Assembly (NCBI GenBank): GCA_964467785.1
Contig: CAYXVB010000109.1
Coordinates: 1 to 12,385, forward strand
Direction: 5' to 3'
Length of the DNA stretch: 12,385 bases
Source of the DNA: CAYXVB01 sp964467785
GTDB lineage: Bacteria > Bdellovibrionota > UBA1018
Below are positions 5,144-12,385 of this stretch, one piece after another. The notes beneath the pieces are model-generated. The model saw only the letters and a program-made list of their open reading frames with translations. It was not told the DNA's origin and made no database searches. The position numbers and the translations under genes were made by a program. Positions within the stretch are counted from its first letter, which is position 1. The number at the start of each line of letters is the position of its first letter.

Positions 5144-6289
5144 TCACGCCCGGTCGTAAATCTCCTTGGCGATGATCAGTCGCTGGATCTGGCTCGTGCC
5201 TTCGTAGATCTGGTAGATCTTGGCGTCACGCATGAGCTTCTCGACCGGATATTCGCTCGAATACCCGTAACCGCCAAAGACCTGCACCGCATCCGTGGTC
5301 ACGCGCATGCACATGTCGGCCGCGAAAGCCTTGGCAAACGCCGCGAACTTGGTGTTGCGCTCGCCGCGGTCGATCATCCACGCGGCCTTGTGGCAGAGAA
5401 GGCGAGCCGCTTCGATGTCCTTGGCCATGTCGGCGATCATGAAGCTGATGGCCTGATGCGTGGCGATCGGAGCGCCAAAGGTCTTGCGCTGCATGGAGTA
5501 GGCGACCGCTTCATCCATCGCCCGGCGGGCCACGCCCACGGCGCCGGCGGCGACTGTGGGACGGGTATGGTCAAAGGCTGACATGGCGATCTTGAAGCCA
5601 TCGCCTTCCTTGCCGAGACGGAAGCGCTCGGGGACGCGGACGTTCTCGAACGTCACGCCGCGGGTGTCCGAGCAGTGCTGGCCCATGTTCCATTCCTTCT
5701 TGCCAACCGTAACGCCCGGCAGGTTGGAGGGAACGATGAAGCCGCTCATGCCCTTGTGCTTGGCGGCTGGATCCGTGTAGGCGAGCACGAAGAACCAGCT
5801 CGCGACGCTGGCGCTGGTGATCCACATCTTGGAGCCATTGATGATGTAGTCGCTGCCGTCTTTCTTGGCGGTGGTGCGGAGACCCGAGACGTCGGATCCG
5901 GCGCCAGGCTCGGTGACGCAGTAGGCGGCGAACTTGCCTTCGCTCGTCAGCATGCCCAGGAATTCCTTCTTTTGCTCCTCGTTGCCGGCCACGATCACTG
6001 GGGCCGAGGCGAGGGAGTTGGCTTCGAGAGCGGTGCCGACGCCGGCGCAGCCGTAGGTGATCTCCTCGGCGAGGATGCAGCCTTCGAGCACGCCCATGCC
6101 GGCGCCGCCGTATTCAGCGGGCACATGGGTGTTCATTAGGCCCAGTTGCCAGGCCTTTTTGAGAATTTCGTGGGGAAATTCGCCCGTCTCATCGAGATGA
6201 GCGGCCTTGGGGATGATTTCGTCCTTGGCAAACTTGCGAGCCAGCTCTTGCAGCGCCTGCTGGTCTTCCGTGAGTGAAAAGTCGATCAT
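5144..6289 (-). CDS. Acyl-CoA dehydrogenase, medium-chain type
   Basis: A 381-residue flavoenzyme, the normal length for the family. It oxidises acyl-CoA to trans-2-enoyl-CoA in the first step of beta-oxidation, passing electrons to an electron-transfer flavoprotein. The N-terminal helical domain begins MIDFSLTEDQQALQELARKF. The FAD/substrate beta-domain signature AAYCVTEPGAGSDVSGL lies at about 121-137, with KMWITSASVASWF at 154-166. The C-terminal domain has RKTFGAPIATHQAISFMIAD (268-287) and VFGGYGYSSEYPVEKLMRDA. The catalytic base is Glu363 in IYEGTSQIQRLI. The pattern is closest to medium-chain (AcadM-like) enzymes, though chain-length preference cannot be read from sequence. ATG 6289 was chosen because GGAGG lies 9 bases upstream; the open frame running further back to 6709 is antisense to the next gene. 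It stands alone, with no ETF or thiolase neighbour. Confidence 0.93.
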   Translation of the reverse strand: MIDFSLTEDQQALQELARKFAKDEIIPKAAHLDETGEFPHEILKKAWQLGLMNTHVPAEYGGAGMGVLEGCILAEEITYGCAGVGTALEANSLASAPVIVAGNEEQKKEFLGMLTSEGKFAAYCVTEPGAGSDVSGLRTTAKKDGSDYIINGSKMWITSASVASWFFVLAYTDPAAKHKGMSGFIVPSNLPGVTVGKKEWNMGQHCSDTRGVTFENVRVPERFRLGKEGDGFKIAMSAFDHTRPTVAAGAVGVARRAMDEAVAYSMQRKTFGAPIATHQAISFMIADMAKDIEAARLLCHKAAWMIDRGERNTKFAAFAKAFAADMCMRVTTDAVQVFGGYGYSSEYPVEKLMRDAKIYQIYEGTSQIQRLIIAKEIYDRA

Positions 6290-6292
6290 CTG

Positions 6293-6303
6293 GGAGGTCC
6301 TCC
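6293..6303 (-). promoter_or_regulatory. Self-complementary Shine-Dalgarno of the acyl-CoA dehydrogenase gene
   Basis: The ribosome-binding GGAGG forms one arm of a perfect 11-base inverted repeat (GGAGG-A-CCTCC in mRNA sense) just before ATG 6289. A one-base loop cannot close fully, so any hairpin would be shorter, but CCUCC could also pair with GGAGG of another transcript. The Shine-Dalgarno role is firm; a control role is speculative. Confidence 0.4.
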
Positions 6304-6352
6304 TTGGCCCTTCGCCAAAATTTTCAAAGTAGGGAGAAAATGATATCGCCAT

Positions 6353-6381
6353 TTGAGCCTGCAACCCAACTGGATTAATGT
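6353..6381 (+). promoter_or_regulatory. Weak candidate promoter for the methyltransferase-pyrD pair
   Basis: TTGAGC and TAATGT are separated by 17 bases in the 117-base divergent gap and end 25 bases before ATG 6407. The -35 matches consensus fairly well, the -10 poorly. It is listed because no better pair was seen on this strand of the gap. Confidence 0.25.
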
Positions 6382-6406
6382 GGCGCGTTGCGGTACAAGG
6401 CGCTCC

Positions 6407-7852
6407 ATGACGCCTTCTAAATCTACGCGCCGTCCATTTGGGGGGGCACCCTCTTCTAAAAAATCCGGCAAATCCGGAAAGTCGAAAAACCGTAATGCCC
6501 CTAGCAAAGGCAGGGGTGGAAAATCGACCAAGGATTCCGTGGGACGGAACGCGCGTTATCATGCGACACGGAGTTCGCCGACGTACACACAGGAAGCGCC
6601 TGCCGGTCGTCGCGAGGCCATTCTCTCCGCATTCGACAAGCTTTGGGAGTCGCTCTTTACCGGGCCGGTCCATCTCGATTCGGCACTTTCCAAGCAAAAG
6701 CCGTTTCACAAGAGCGCCTTAGCCCAGATGATCCAAGGAATCCTGCTCCGCCCGGTATCCCTGGCGGAATCGATGGGAGTCGGCGTCGGACCGGGCGAAC
6801 CCTGGACGCTCAGCCACTCCGAGCATCTGGCGCGCTGGCGCCCGGCTGCCTTGCTCGCATCGCGTTTGTATGACGCCATGTCTGGCAAGATCAGTGCGCC
6901 ATCTCCAGTTCGAGACGATTTCCCGCCTGCGATGACGGCGGAATGGGAGCGCTCTTTTGGAGCCAAGACCGCCAACTACCTGGTCGAAGCTCTGGCCTCC
7001 GAGCCGCCGCTAGGTATCCGTGCCGCGCGCAAGGTGGGAGCCGAAGCGTTGCTTAAGGAGCTCACTCAGGGCAGTCGCCTTCCGGTGCGGGCTCGGGTCT
7101 CCGACCTCTCGCCGTTGGGGGTACGTCTGGACGGCTATGCCCGCGTGATGGATTCCGAGCTTTTTGAGTCTGGCGGATTCGAGATTCAGGACGAAGGTTC
7201 GCAGATCATGGCGCTCTTCGCGCTCTGGCCGGAGATTTACGGCAAACTTCTGACGGAAAAGCCGGGTGAGGCTCGCGCGGCCGAAGTGGTTTCACCACCC
7301 GCGACCGCTCCGGTCACCACTGTGGTGGATGCCTGCGCCGGCGCGGGAGGCAAGACGCTCGCGTTCGCCGACCTGCTGGGCAACAAGGGGCGGATCTTCG
7401 CGTATGACACCTCGGAGCGCAAGCTGCAGGCGCTCAAGCGCCGCGCCAAACGGGCCGGGTACAACACGATCCAGACCGTCGCTCTCCCGGACGACGAATC
7501 CGCCGATGCCAAGGTCGCCGAGTTCAAGAAGCCAGCGGATCTCGTCCTGGTCGATGCGCCTTGCAGCGGCTGGGGCGTGCTCCGCCGTAATCCGGACATC
7601 AAATGGCGCCAGTCGGAGGAGACGCTCCGACGCATGCCTGAGATCCAGCTTCGCCTACTGACGCGCTACTCCAAGCTGGTTCGCAAGGGGGGGCGCCTGG
7701 TGTTCGGCGTCTGCACCTTCCGCTTGGAAGAAACGCGCGAAGTCGTCGAGAAGTTCCTCGCTGCCAATCCTGAATTTCGTGCGCTCGAAGGCGGCTTCCT
7801 GGGTCCTGGCCCGACCGACGGATTCTTCATGCAGCGTTTTGTGAGGAACTGA
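6407..7852 (+). CDS. RsmB/NOP2-family RNA cytosine-C5 methyltransferase
   Basis: A 481-residue S-adenosylmethionine-dependent methyltransferase expected to make 5-methylcytosine in rRNA or tRNA. The SAM-binding motif I VVDACAGAGGKTLAFADLLG lies at about 305-324, and YDTSERKLQALKRRAKRAG follows. Motif IV VDAPCSGWGVLRRNPDIKWR carries Cys386, which in this family helps release the product. Motif VI is FGVCTFRLEETREVVEKFL, with Cys436 at the nucleophile position; the usual Y-x-T-C-S is altered to F-G-V-C-T. The first 50 or so residues are Lys/Ser/Arg/Gly-rich and probably disordered, suiting RNA contact. ATG 6407 was preferred because AAGG lies 6 bases upstream; a TTG at 6353 would add 18 residues. 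pyrD follows after 16 bases, so they are likely co-transcribed. Whether the target is 16S rRNA C967 as for E. coli RsmB is not known. Confidence 0.87.
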   Translation: MTPSKSTRRPFGGAPSSKKSGKSGKSKNRNAPSKGRGGKSTKDSVGRNARYHATRSSPTYTQEAPAGRREAILSAFDKLWESLFTGPVHLDSALSKQKPFHKSALAQMIQGILLRPVSLAESMGVGVGPGEPWTLSHSEHLARWRPAALLASRLYDAMSGKISAPSPVRDDFPPAMTAEWERSFGAKTANYLVEALASEPPLGIRAARKVGAEALLKELTQGSRLPVRARVSDLSPLGVRLDGYARVMDSELFESGGFEIQDEGSQIMALFALWPEIYGKLLTEKPGEARAAEVVSPPATAPVTTVVDACAGAGGKTLAFADLLGNKGRIFAYDTSERKLQALKRRAKRAGYNTIQTVALPDDESADAKVAEFKKPADLVLVDAPCSGWGVLRRNPDIKWRQSEETLRRMPEIQLRLLTRYSKLVRKGGRLVFGVCTFRLEETREVVEKFLAANPEFRALEGGFLGPGPTDGFFMQRFVRN

Positions 7853-7868
7853 TCTCCCTGGGGGGGGC

Positions 7869-8909
7869 ATGTTGATGTTCTGGAACCTCATCAAGAAAGT
7901 CCTGTTCAGCTTCGACGCGGAAGCTGTGCATCGGGTGACCGCTGTGCTGGTCCGTATCGGCATTCGATTGGGGGGCGTCCCGCTTCGGATTGCTGCTGGC
8001 CCGCTCGGAAGGCCAGAAGGGAAGCATCCGTCGGTTTTCGGCATGGAATTTCGCTCGCGAGTCGGTCTCGCGGCCGGTTTCGACAAGGATGCCGAGATGC
8101 TCCGTGGGCTTCCGGATCTGGGGTTCGGCTTCGTGGAGATCGGCACCGTGACACCGCGGCCGCAGCCGGGCAACGATCTTCCGAGGCTGTTTCGCGACCC
8201 TTCGCGTGAAGCGATCTTCAATCGGATGGGCTTCAACGGCCTGGGGGCGACCGTGGTGTCGACCCGCCTGCGTCGGATCCGCGAGAGCGGTTGCCTCCCG
8301 GATCGCTTTCGCGTCGGCGTCAACATCGGCAAGAACAAGGATACGGCCAATGAGGACTCCGCGCGCGACTATCAGCTCGCGGCCAAAGCCTTTGAAGGGC
8401 TATCCGACTACATGGTGATCAATGTCAGCTCGCCCAACACTCCAGGACTCCGCTCATTGCAGACGCTCGAGTCACTCAAGCCCATCATCGACGCGGTCCA
8501 GGGAGTGATGGGAAACTGGTCCAATCGCCCTCCGCTGCTCCTCAAGCTTGCGCCGGAAATCGCCGGCGAGAATTTGGCATCGCTTCTGTCCGGTCTCGAG
8601 CCGCTCGGCATCAACGGTTGGGTGCTCACCAATACCCTCGGTGGCCGGCATGTTGACGCCGCAGGAATCGAGAGAGTGGGCGGATGGAGCGGTGGGCCGT
8701 TGGTCGGCATCGCTCGAGATCGCCTGATCGAAGCGCGCGCGGCAACCCGGCTGCCCATCATCTCGGTCGGTGGCATCATGAGCGAAGAAGAGGCGACTCG
8801 TCGCCTCGAGCTTGGCGCGGACCTGATCCAGCTCTATTCCGGGTGGATCTATCGCGGTCCGCGCTTTCCCGCGCGTGTCGCCCGGGCCGTCGGCTCTCGT
8901 TCGCGGTAA
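7869..8909 (+). CDS. pyrD: Dihydroorotate dehydrogenase (quinone), class 2
   Basis: A 346-residue FMN enzyme that oxidises dihydroorotate to orotate in pyrimidine synthesis, passing electrons to membrane quinone. An amphipathic N-terminal stretch (MLMFWNLIKKVLFSFDAEAV) matches the class 2 membrane-association helix. The barrel shows VGLAAGFDKDAE (65-76), EIGTVTPRPQPGNDLPRLF (90-108), FNRMGFNGLG (117-126), the VNIGKNKDT phosphate/FMN segment, and VINVSSPNTPGLR (183-195), in which Ser188 is the class 2 catalytic base in place of the class 1 Cys. TNTLGGR, GGWSGGPL, IISVGGI and QLYSGWIYRGP complete the FMN site. ATG 7869 or ATG 7875 may be the start: the G-rich run at 7860-7867 is the only Shine-Dalgarno candidate and is better spaced for 7875. 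It is second gene after the methyltransferase. Confidence 0.95.
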   Translation: MLMFWNLIKKVLFSFDAEAVHRVTAVLVRIGIRLGGVPLRIAAGPLGRPEGKHPSVFGMEFRSRVGLAAGFDKDAEMLRGLPDLGFGFVEIGTVTPRPQPGNDLPRLFRDPSREAIFNRMGFNGLGATVVSTRLRRIRESGCLPDRFRVGVNIGKNKDTANEDSARDYQLAAKAFEGLSDYMVINVSSPNTPGLRSLQTLESLKPIIDAVQGVMGNWSNRPPLLLKLAPEIAGENLASLLSGLEPLGINGWVLTNTLGGRHVDAAGIERVGGWSGGPLVGIARDRLIEARAATRLPIISVGGIMSEEEATRRLELGADLIQLYSGWIYRGPRFPARVARAVGSRSR

Positions 8910-8955
8910 TTGAAATCCTGCTAGAAATGGCCTGTTTTCAGGCTCTAAAAATCAA

Positions 8956-8983
8956 AAAGCCCCGGGCCGAGGCCCGAGGCTTT
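8956..8983. terminator. Bidirectional intrinsic terminator between pyrD and the Lys-rich mini-gene
   Basis: A strong hairpin: AAAGCC/GGCTTT outer stem, one C-A mismatch, then CGGGC/GCCCG with a CGAG loop. On the minus strand it is followed by a T5 run, 29 bases after the mini-gene stop; on the plus strand by TTT, 47 bases after pyrD. A smaller hairpin (GCCTG-TTTT-CAGGC, 8930-8943) lies between it and pyrD. Confidence 0.85.
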
Positions 8984-9011
8984 CAAAACTCAATCAAGGA
9001 AAAAGCAAGAA

Positions 9012-9086
9012 TTACTTCTTGGCCTTCTTCTTGGTGGTCTTCTTCTTGGTCGTCTTCTTCTTAGCGGCTTTCTTCTTGGTCGCCAT
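9012..9086 (-). CDS. Lysine-rich 24-residue peptide, histone-tail-like
   Basis: ATG 9086 opens a 24-codon frame ending in TAA. The product has 14 Lys, 5 Thr, 4 Ala and the start Met: it begins MATKKKAAKKK, continues with two TTKKK units and ends AKK. A textbook GGAGG Shine-Dalgarno lies 8 bases before the ATG, and a strong terminator follows 29 bases after the stop, so the unit looks like a complete monocistronic gene rather than chance low complexity. Repeats of this kind resemble the tails of bacterial H1-like proteins (Hc1, AlgP-type) and would bind nucleic acid or other polyanions, but there is no folded domain and no family can be assigned. It sits alone between pyrD and the sensor kinase, opposite to both. 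A translated, abundant nucleoid or RNA-binding peptide is the best guess. Confidence 0.65.
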   Translation of the reverse strand: MATKKKAAKKKTTKKKTTKKKAKK

Positions 9087-9141
9087 ATTTTTATCCTCCG
9101 TAAAATGAGCGCTTGCAAAAAAAATCGTGCGCCCAAATCAG

Positions 9142-9169
9142 ATGTTACATTCTTCTCGCGGCGAATCAA
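9142..9169 (-). promoter_or_regulatory. Candidate promoter of the Lys-rich mini-gene
   Basis: Read on the minus strand, TTGATT (9169-9164) and TAACAT (9147-9142) are spaced by 16 bases, giving a leader of about 50 bases before ATG 9086. Each hexamer matches four of six consensus bases. T-rich tracts (9182-9203), acting as A-tracts on this strand, lie just upstream and could act as bent or UP-like DNA. Confidence 0.35.
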
Positions 9170-9289
9170 GAAGCGAACGACATTTTTTTCATTTTTTTTC
9201 TTGCTGAGCGAGTCGATCTGTCTCGCGAATGACATTCCGGATGCGAACTCGCTTCTTCACGCGAGCAATGAAGTGTGCGAGAAAAAGTC

Positions 9290-11581
9290 ATGCACGAGCA
9301 TGAATTCCAGGCCGAACAAGCCGCCTCCGACGCCGCCTTAGATGTGCGAGAGCGTCGCAAGCGTCGCCGGGAAATGATCGCTATCGTCCTTCTTGCCGTG
9401 CTCTTTGTGGCTCTGACCGTGGCCGAGTTCCGCCTGACCAAGGTTTCCAGCACGCTTCCGTTCGTCAATTCGATCTTTTTCTTCGGCCTGCTCAATATCA
9501 ATCTCGTGCTGCTTATCGGCATGGTCTGGCTGGTGGCCCGCAACGTAGGCAAGCTCTTCATCGAGCGGCGCCGCAAGGTGATGGGCTCCCGCCTCAAGAC
9601 CAAACTCGTCATCTCGTTCCTGGCGTTCTCCATCATTCCCACGCTCGCCCTATTCACCATCTCGGCGATGTATATCAACTCGAGCTTCGACAAGTGGTTT
9701 TCGCTCAAGATCCAGAACACCCTTCAGGCCTCGCTCGAAATCACCCGTGTCTACTATCGCAACACCGATCAGACCGCGATGCACTTTGCCGACCACATTG
9801 CCAAGGGGATCGGCAGGCATCTGGCAAACCGGACCGGGGCCGCGGAAGACGTGGGAAACTGGGTCAGTGGTTTTTTGGAGAGCCAGCGGGAACTGCTCGC
9901 CTTGGACGCCGTGGAGTTCTATCCCGATCCCATTGGAGAGCGTTCGGTCGCTCAGCGTCTGGCTTCCACTGAAAGCGGTGAGCCCGGACGGCAGTATCCC
10001 CGCCTGGCACTGGACCTCCTCGACAAGGCCTTTGCCGGCGAACGGGTGCCAGTCATTCAGCATATCGGGACCGGCGATCTCATTCGATGCATAGTGCCCG
10101 TGCGTATCGGTGGAGCATCCAAAGGGCAGATCGTCGGAGTTCTGGCGGTCAACGCTTACATTCCTGTGAGCCTGGTCAACAAGGTCGACGAGATCGCGAG
10201 CGTCTTCGACGATTACAAGGAGACTAATCCCCTGAAGTACCCGATGAAGACCACCTATCTGGTGATCCTCATCATGATCACGCTGGTCATCCTCATCGTC
10301 GCCATCTGGGTGGGGCTATATATGGCACGCGAGCTGACCGTCCCCGTCGAGAGGCTGGTGCGCGGCGCCGAGGCCATCGGTGCGGGCAATCTGGATGTCA
10401 CCGTCCAGGCCGCCGGACACGACGAGATCGCGACCCTGGTGCAGTCCTTCAATCGGATGACCCGGGATCTCCGCGAGGGCCGGGCGCGCCTCCTGGAGGC
10501 CGGCGCCGACCTCGAAAAACGCCGACTTCAGCTCGAGGCGGTGCTCAGTAACATCGGAACGGGCGTCATCTCCATCGACTTCAAGGGCGAGATCACGACC
10601 TTTAACCCCGCGGCTGCCCGGCTATTGGGCATCGCCTCGTCGGACGCGATGGGGCGCCGCCATGACTCGCTCTTGTCCGGGGAGGCAAGCCCCCTGCGCG
10701 AGGCCATTGGACGCTGCTTCGAATCACGCGGTTTGACTGACACGATCCAGTGGACCTTCAAAACCGACGAAGGACCGCGGCTTCTTTCGGCCGTGATCAC
10801 TCCGCTTCGGGAGTCCGAGACCGAGTGGGGTCTGGTGGTCGTCATCGATGACATGACATTACTGGTCAAGGGGCAGCGCGAAATGGCTTGGCGGGAGGTC
10901 GCACGCCGCATCGCCCACGAGATCAAGAATCCGCTGACGCCCATCAAGCTATCGGCGCAGAGGCTACAGCGTCGCTTGGGGGATCTCCGGGGACGGGACG
11001 GCGAAGTTCTCCAAGAATGCACCGCTACGATCGTTCAGCATACCGATGAGCTGAGGGACATGGTCAATGAGTTCTCCAATTTCGCCCGCTTCCCCGAGAT
11101 TAATCCGGCGCAGCACAACCTCAATGAGGCCGTCTCCGAAGTCATGAGTCTTTATCAACAGGCCCATTCGGATTTTCAGTTCACGCTCAAAGCGCAGCCG
11201 GAGATGCCGGAATTCGAGTTTGATCGGGATCAGATCAAGCGGGTCATGATCAATCTGTTGGAAAACGGTGTGGCAGCCCTCCAGGACTGGCCCGAGGGCA
11301 AATTGCCTTATGCCCCGGCCATCCAGGTGGCCACGCATTTCAATCAACAGCTTCAGATGGCCGTGATCTCGGTCGAGGACAACGGTCCGGGAATGAACGA
11401 AGAAGTCATCGATCGAGTCTTTGAACCCTACTTTTCCACTAAACAGGGAGGGACGGGGCTCGGGCTGGCGATCGCCAAGCGCATTGTCAACGACCATGAC
11501 GGGTTCATTCGGGTGCATTCGTTGCCGGGAGAGGGGACCCGGTTCCTCATCGAGCTTCCCACCCGCAAACGCACCCAGTGA
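9290..11581 (+). CDS. ntrY: NtrY-like membrane sensor histidine kinase
   Basis: A 763-residue kinase. A charged N-terminus (RERRKRRR at about 20-27) precedes membrane helices at about 29-47, 61-83 and 104-127, an extracytoplasmic region of nearly 200 residues, and a fourth helix at 322-345. HAMP follows (about 345-395), then PAS (about 415-520, with VISIDFKGEITTFNPAAARL), the HisKA helix RRIAHEIKNPLTPIKLSAQR with phospho-acceptor His543, and an ATPase domain with N box INLLENGVAAL, G1 VEDNGPGM, F box VFEPYFSTK and G2 GTGLGLAIAKRIV. This order is that of NtrY, which with NtrX controls nitrogen metabolism, redox or envelope responses depending on the lineage; the signal here is unknown. ATG 9290 is taken as the start; GTG 9275 in frame adds five residues and neither has a strong Shine-Dalgarno. 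All catalytic boxes look intact. The partner regulator follows after 52 bases. Confidence 0.88.
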   Translation: MHEHEFQAEQAASDAALDVRERRKRRREMIAIVLLAVLFVALTVAEFRLTKVSSTLPFVNSIFFFGLLNINLVLLIGMVWLVARNVGKLFIERRRKVMGSRLKTKLVISFLAFSIIPTLALFTISAMYINSSFDKWFSLKIQNTLQASLEITRVYYRNTDQTAMHFADHIAKGIGRHLANRTGAAEDVGNWVSGFLESQRELLALDAVEFYPDPIGERSVAQRLASTESGEPGRQYPRLALDLLDKAFAGERVPVIQHIGTGDLIRCIVPVRIGGASKGQIVGVLAVNAYIPVSLVNKVDEIASVFDDYKETNPLKYPMKTTYLVILIMITLVILIVAIWVGLYMARELTVPVERLVRGAEAIGAGNLDVTVQAAGHDEIATLVQSFNRMTRDLREGRARLLEAGADLEKRRLQLEAVLSNIGTGVISIDFKGEITTFNPAAARLLGIASSDAMGRRHDSLLSGEASPLREAIGRCFESRGLTDTIQWTFKTDEGPRLLSAVITPLRESETEWGLVVVIDDMTLLVKGQREMAWREVARRIAHEIKNPLTPIKLSAQRLQRRLGDLRGRDGEVLQECTATIVQHTDELRDMVNEFSNFARFPEINPAQHNLNEAVSEVMSLYQQAHSDFQFTLKAQPEMPEFEFDRDQIKRVMINLLENGVAALQDWPEGKLPYAPAIQVATHFNQQLQMAVISVEDNGPGMNEEVIDRVFEPYFSTKQGGTGLGLAIAKRIVNDHDGFIRVHSLPGEGTRFLIELPTRKRTQ

Positions 11582-11583
11582 AA

Positions 11584-11621
11584 GCGGTCCGGCTTTCTGT
11601 TAAGGTGGCTCCGGAAACCGC
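11584..11621 (+). other. Imperfect inverted repeat between kinase and regulator genes
   Basis: GCGGT-CCGG (11584-11592) can pair with CCGG-AA-ACCGC (11611-11621) around an 18-base loop, with a two-base bulge. It has no T-run, so it is not a standard terminator; it could affect mRNA processing or relative expression. Chance pairing is possible. Confidence 0.25.
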
Positions 11622-11633
11622 GGGGACTCAAAG

Positions 11634-12385
11634 ATGTCACGTCACGTTCTGATCATAGACGACGAAAACTCGATCCGTCAGTCCCTCTCCGGGGCGTTGA
11701 AGGATGAAGGTTATCGCGTGTCGGTCGCCGGTTCGGGCCTCGAGGGCATCGAATCCCTTCGTGCGGATCGTGCGGATGTGGTGCTCCTCGACATCTGGAT
11801 GCCCGGAATGGATGGCATCGAGACCCTCAAGCTGATCAAATCAGAGTGGCAGGACCAGATCGTCATCATGATGTCGGGCCACGGAAACATCGAAACTGCC
11901 GTCCGTTCGACCAAACTCGGCGCCTTTGATTTCGTCGAAAAGCCTCTTTCGCTCGAGCGGATCCTCGTGCTGCTGCAGAACTCGGTGGCCACCAGCGATC
12001 TAGTCAAGGAAAACCAGGCTTTGCGTCGACAGGTCCAGAAGTCCCGCGCGCTGGTGGGCGAAAGCCCCGGCATGAAGCAGATCCAGGAAAAGGTCCGTCG
12101 CGTCGCCCCGACCACCGGTTCAGTCCTCATCACCGGAGAAAACGGCACGGGCAAAGAACTCGTCGCCCATTCAGTGCATGCGCTGTCGCCCCGGTTCAAC
12201 AAGCCATTTGTCGAAGTGAACTGCGCCGCGATCCCCGAGGAGCTCATCGAGAGCGAGCTTTTTGGCCACGAAAAGGGCGCCTTTACTGGCGCGACCCAGC
12301 TTCGGCGCGGCAAATTTGATCTGGCCAACGGCGGAACGCTCTTCCTCGACGAAATCGGCGACATGTCGCTCAAGACCCAAGCCAA
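11634..12385 (+). CDS. ntrX: NtrX-like sigma-54-dependent response regulator, N-terminal part
   Basis: The frame is open to the right edge (250 codons). Receiver domain 1-120: acidic pair in LIIDDE (7-11), phospho-acceptor Asp53 in VVLLDIWMPGMDG, Ser81 in MMSGHG, and Lys103 in FDFVEKPLSLERIL, a receiver ending typical of NtrX. A short helical linker (VKENQALRRQVQ) leads to an AAA+ domain with Walker A TGENGTGKELVAH (167-179), the sigma-54 contact loop GAFTGA intact (215-220), and Walker B GGTLFLDEIGDM (233-244). The remaining ATPase part and the DNA-binding HTH lie beyond the window. It should activate sigma-54 promoters when phosphorylated by the kinase encoded 52 bases upstream. The ATG is preceded only by a weak G-rich sequence. 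A general NtrC-type regulator is the alternative name. Confidence 0.9.
   Translation, partial: MSRHVLIIDDENSIRQSLSGALKDEGYRVSVAGSGLEGIESLRADRADVVLLDIWMPGMDGIETLKLIKSEWQDQIVIMMSGHGNIETAVRSTKLGAFDFVEKPLSLERILVLLQNSVATSDLVKENQALRRQVQKSRALVGESPGMKQIQEKVRRVAPTTGSVLITGENGTGKELVAHSVHALSPRFNKPFVEVNCAAIPEELIESELFGHEKGAFTGATQLRRGKFDLANGGTLFLDEIGDMSLKTQA

Noticed and set aside
6290..6709. Upstream extension of the acyl-CoA dehydrogenase frame by 140 codons
   Set aside because: It is antisense to the methyltransferase, has no domain, and the enzyme has its normal length and a good Shine-Dalgarno when started at 6289.
9012..9086. Reading the 15-base AAG-rich repeats as a CRISPR-like or satellite array
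   Set aside because: The repeats are contiguous without spacers, follow codon phase, and are framed by a start, stop and Shine-Dalgarno, so coding explains them better.
9105..9341. 78-codon plus-strand frame with a hydrophobic, signal-peptide-like stretch
   Set aside because: No Shine-Dalgarno, it overlaps the kinase start in another frame, and its hydrophobic stretch comes from T-rich tracts. Probably chance.

Overview
The window appears to join DNA of two origins. Bases 1 to about 720 are very GC-rich, with G or C at most third codon positions. They hold the start of a minus-strand N-acyl-D-amino-acid deacylase of actinobacterial style. From about 723 onward composition is more moderate, and the reading frame enters abruptly in the middle of a methyl-accepting chemotaxis protein signalling domain that has no start. 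The simplest reading is a chimeric join, from assembly or less likely real recombination, near 687-735. The rest looks like one bacterial chromosome with dense genes, mostly clear Shine-Dalgarno sites and intrinsic terminators between convergent genes. The phylum cannot be fixed from sequence alone. Verrucomicrobiota or a related Gram-negative lineage would fit, but this is inference.

Layout of the main part: (1) a 5'-truncated chemotaxis receptor end (723-1184), then a short alpha/beta-hydrolase-fold protein that has lost its catalytic Ser and His (1236-1883). (2) A compact minus-strand operon (4289 down to 1921): a single-domain DUF2249 protein, a roughly 12-helix membrane protein resembling haem-copper oxidase subunit I/NnrS-type proteins, and a DUF59-DUF2249-DUF2249 fusion. 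It is transcribed divergently from a SufR-like winged-helix regulator (4431-5087) whose C-terminal cysteines match the spacing of an Fe-S ligand set. The shared 141-bp intergenic region carries an inverted pair of TTTAATCGTAA boxes. (3) A terminator, then a medium-chain-type acyl-CoA dehydrogenase on the minus strand (6289-5144). (4) A plus-strand pair: an RsmB/NOP2-type RNA cytosine methyltransferase and quinone-dependent dihydroorotate dehydrogenase (pyrD). (5) A 24-residue lysine-rich mini-gene on the minus strand with its own Shine-Dalgarno site and terminator. (6) An NtrY-like membrane histidine kinase followed by an NtrX-like sigma-54-dependent response regulator that runs off the right edge.

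The strongest candidate for an undescribed system is block 2. DUF2249 proteins and NnrS/oxidase-like membrane proteins are repeatedly linked with nitric oxide or denitrification physiology, DUF59 (MIP18/SufT) with Fe-S cluster assembly, and SufR with Fe-S sensing. Together they suggest an Fe-S-sensing switch controlling an NO or Fe-S stress operon. Second is the mini-gene for a polylysine-like, histone-tail-like peptide. No tRNA, rRNA, CRISPR array, insertion sequence or phage gene was seen.
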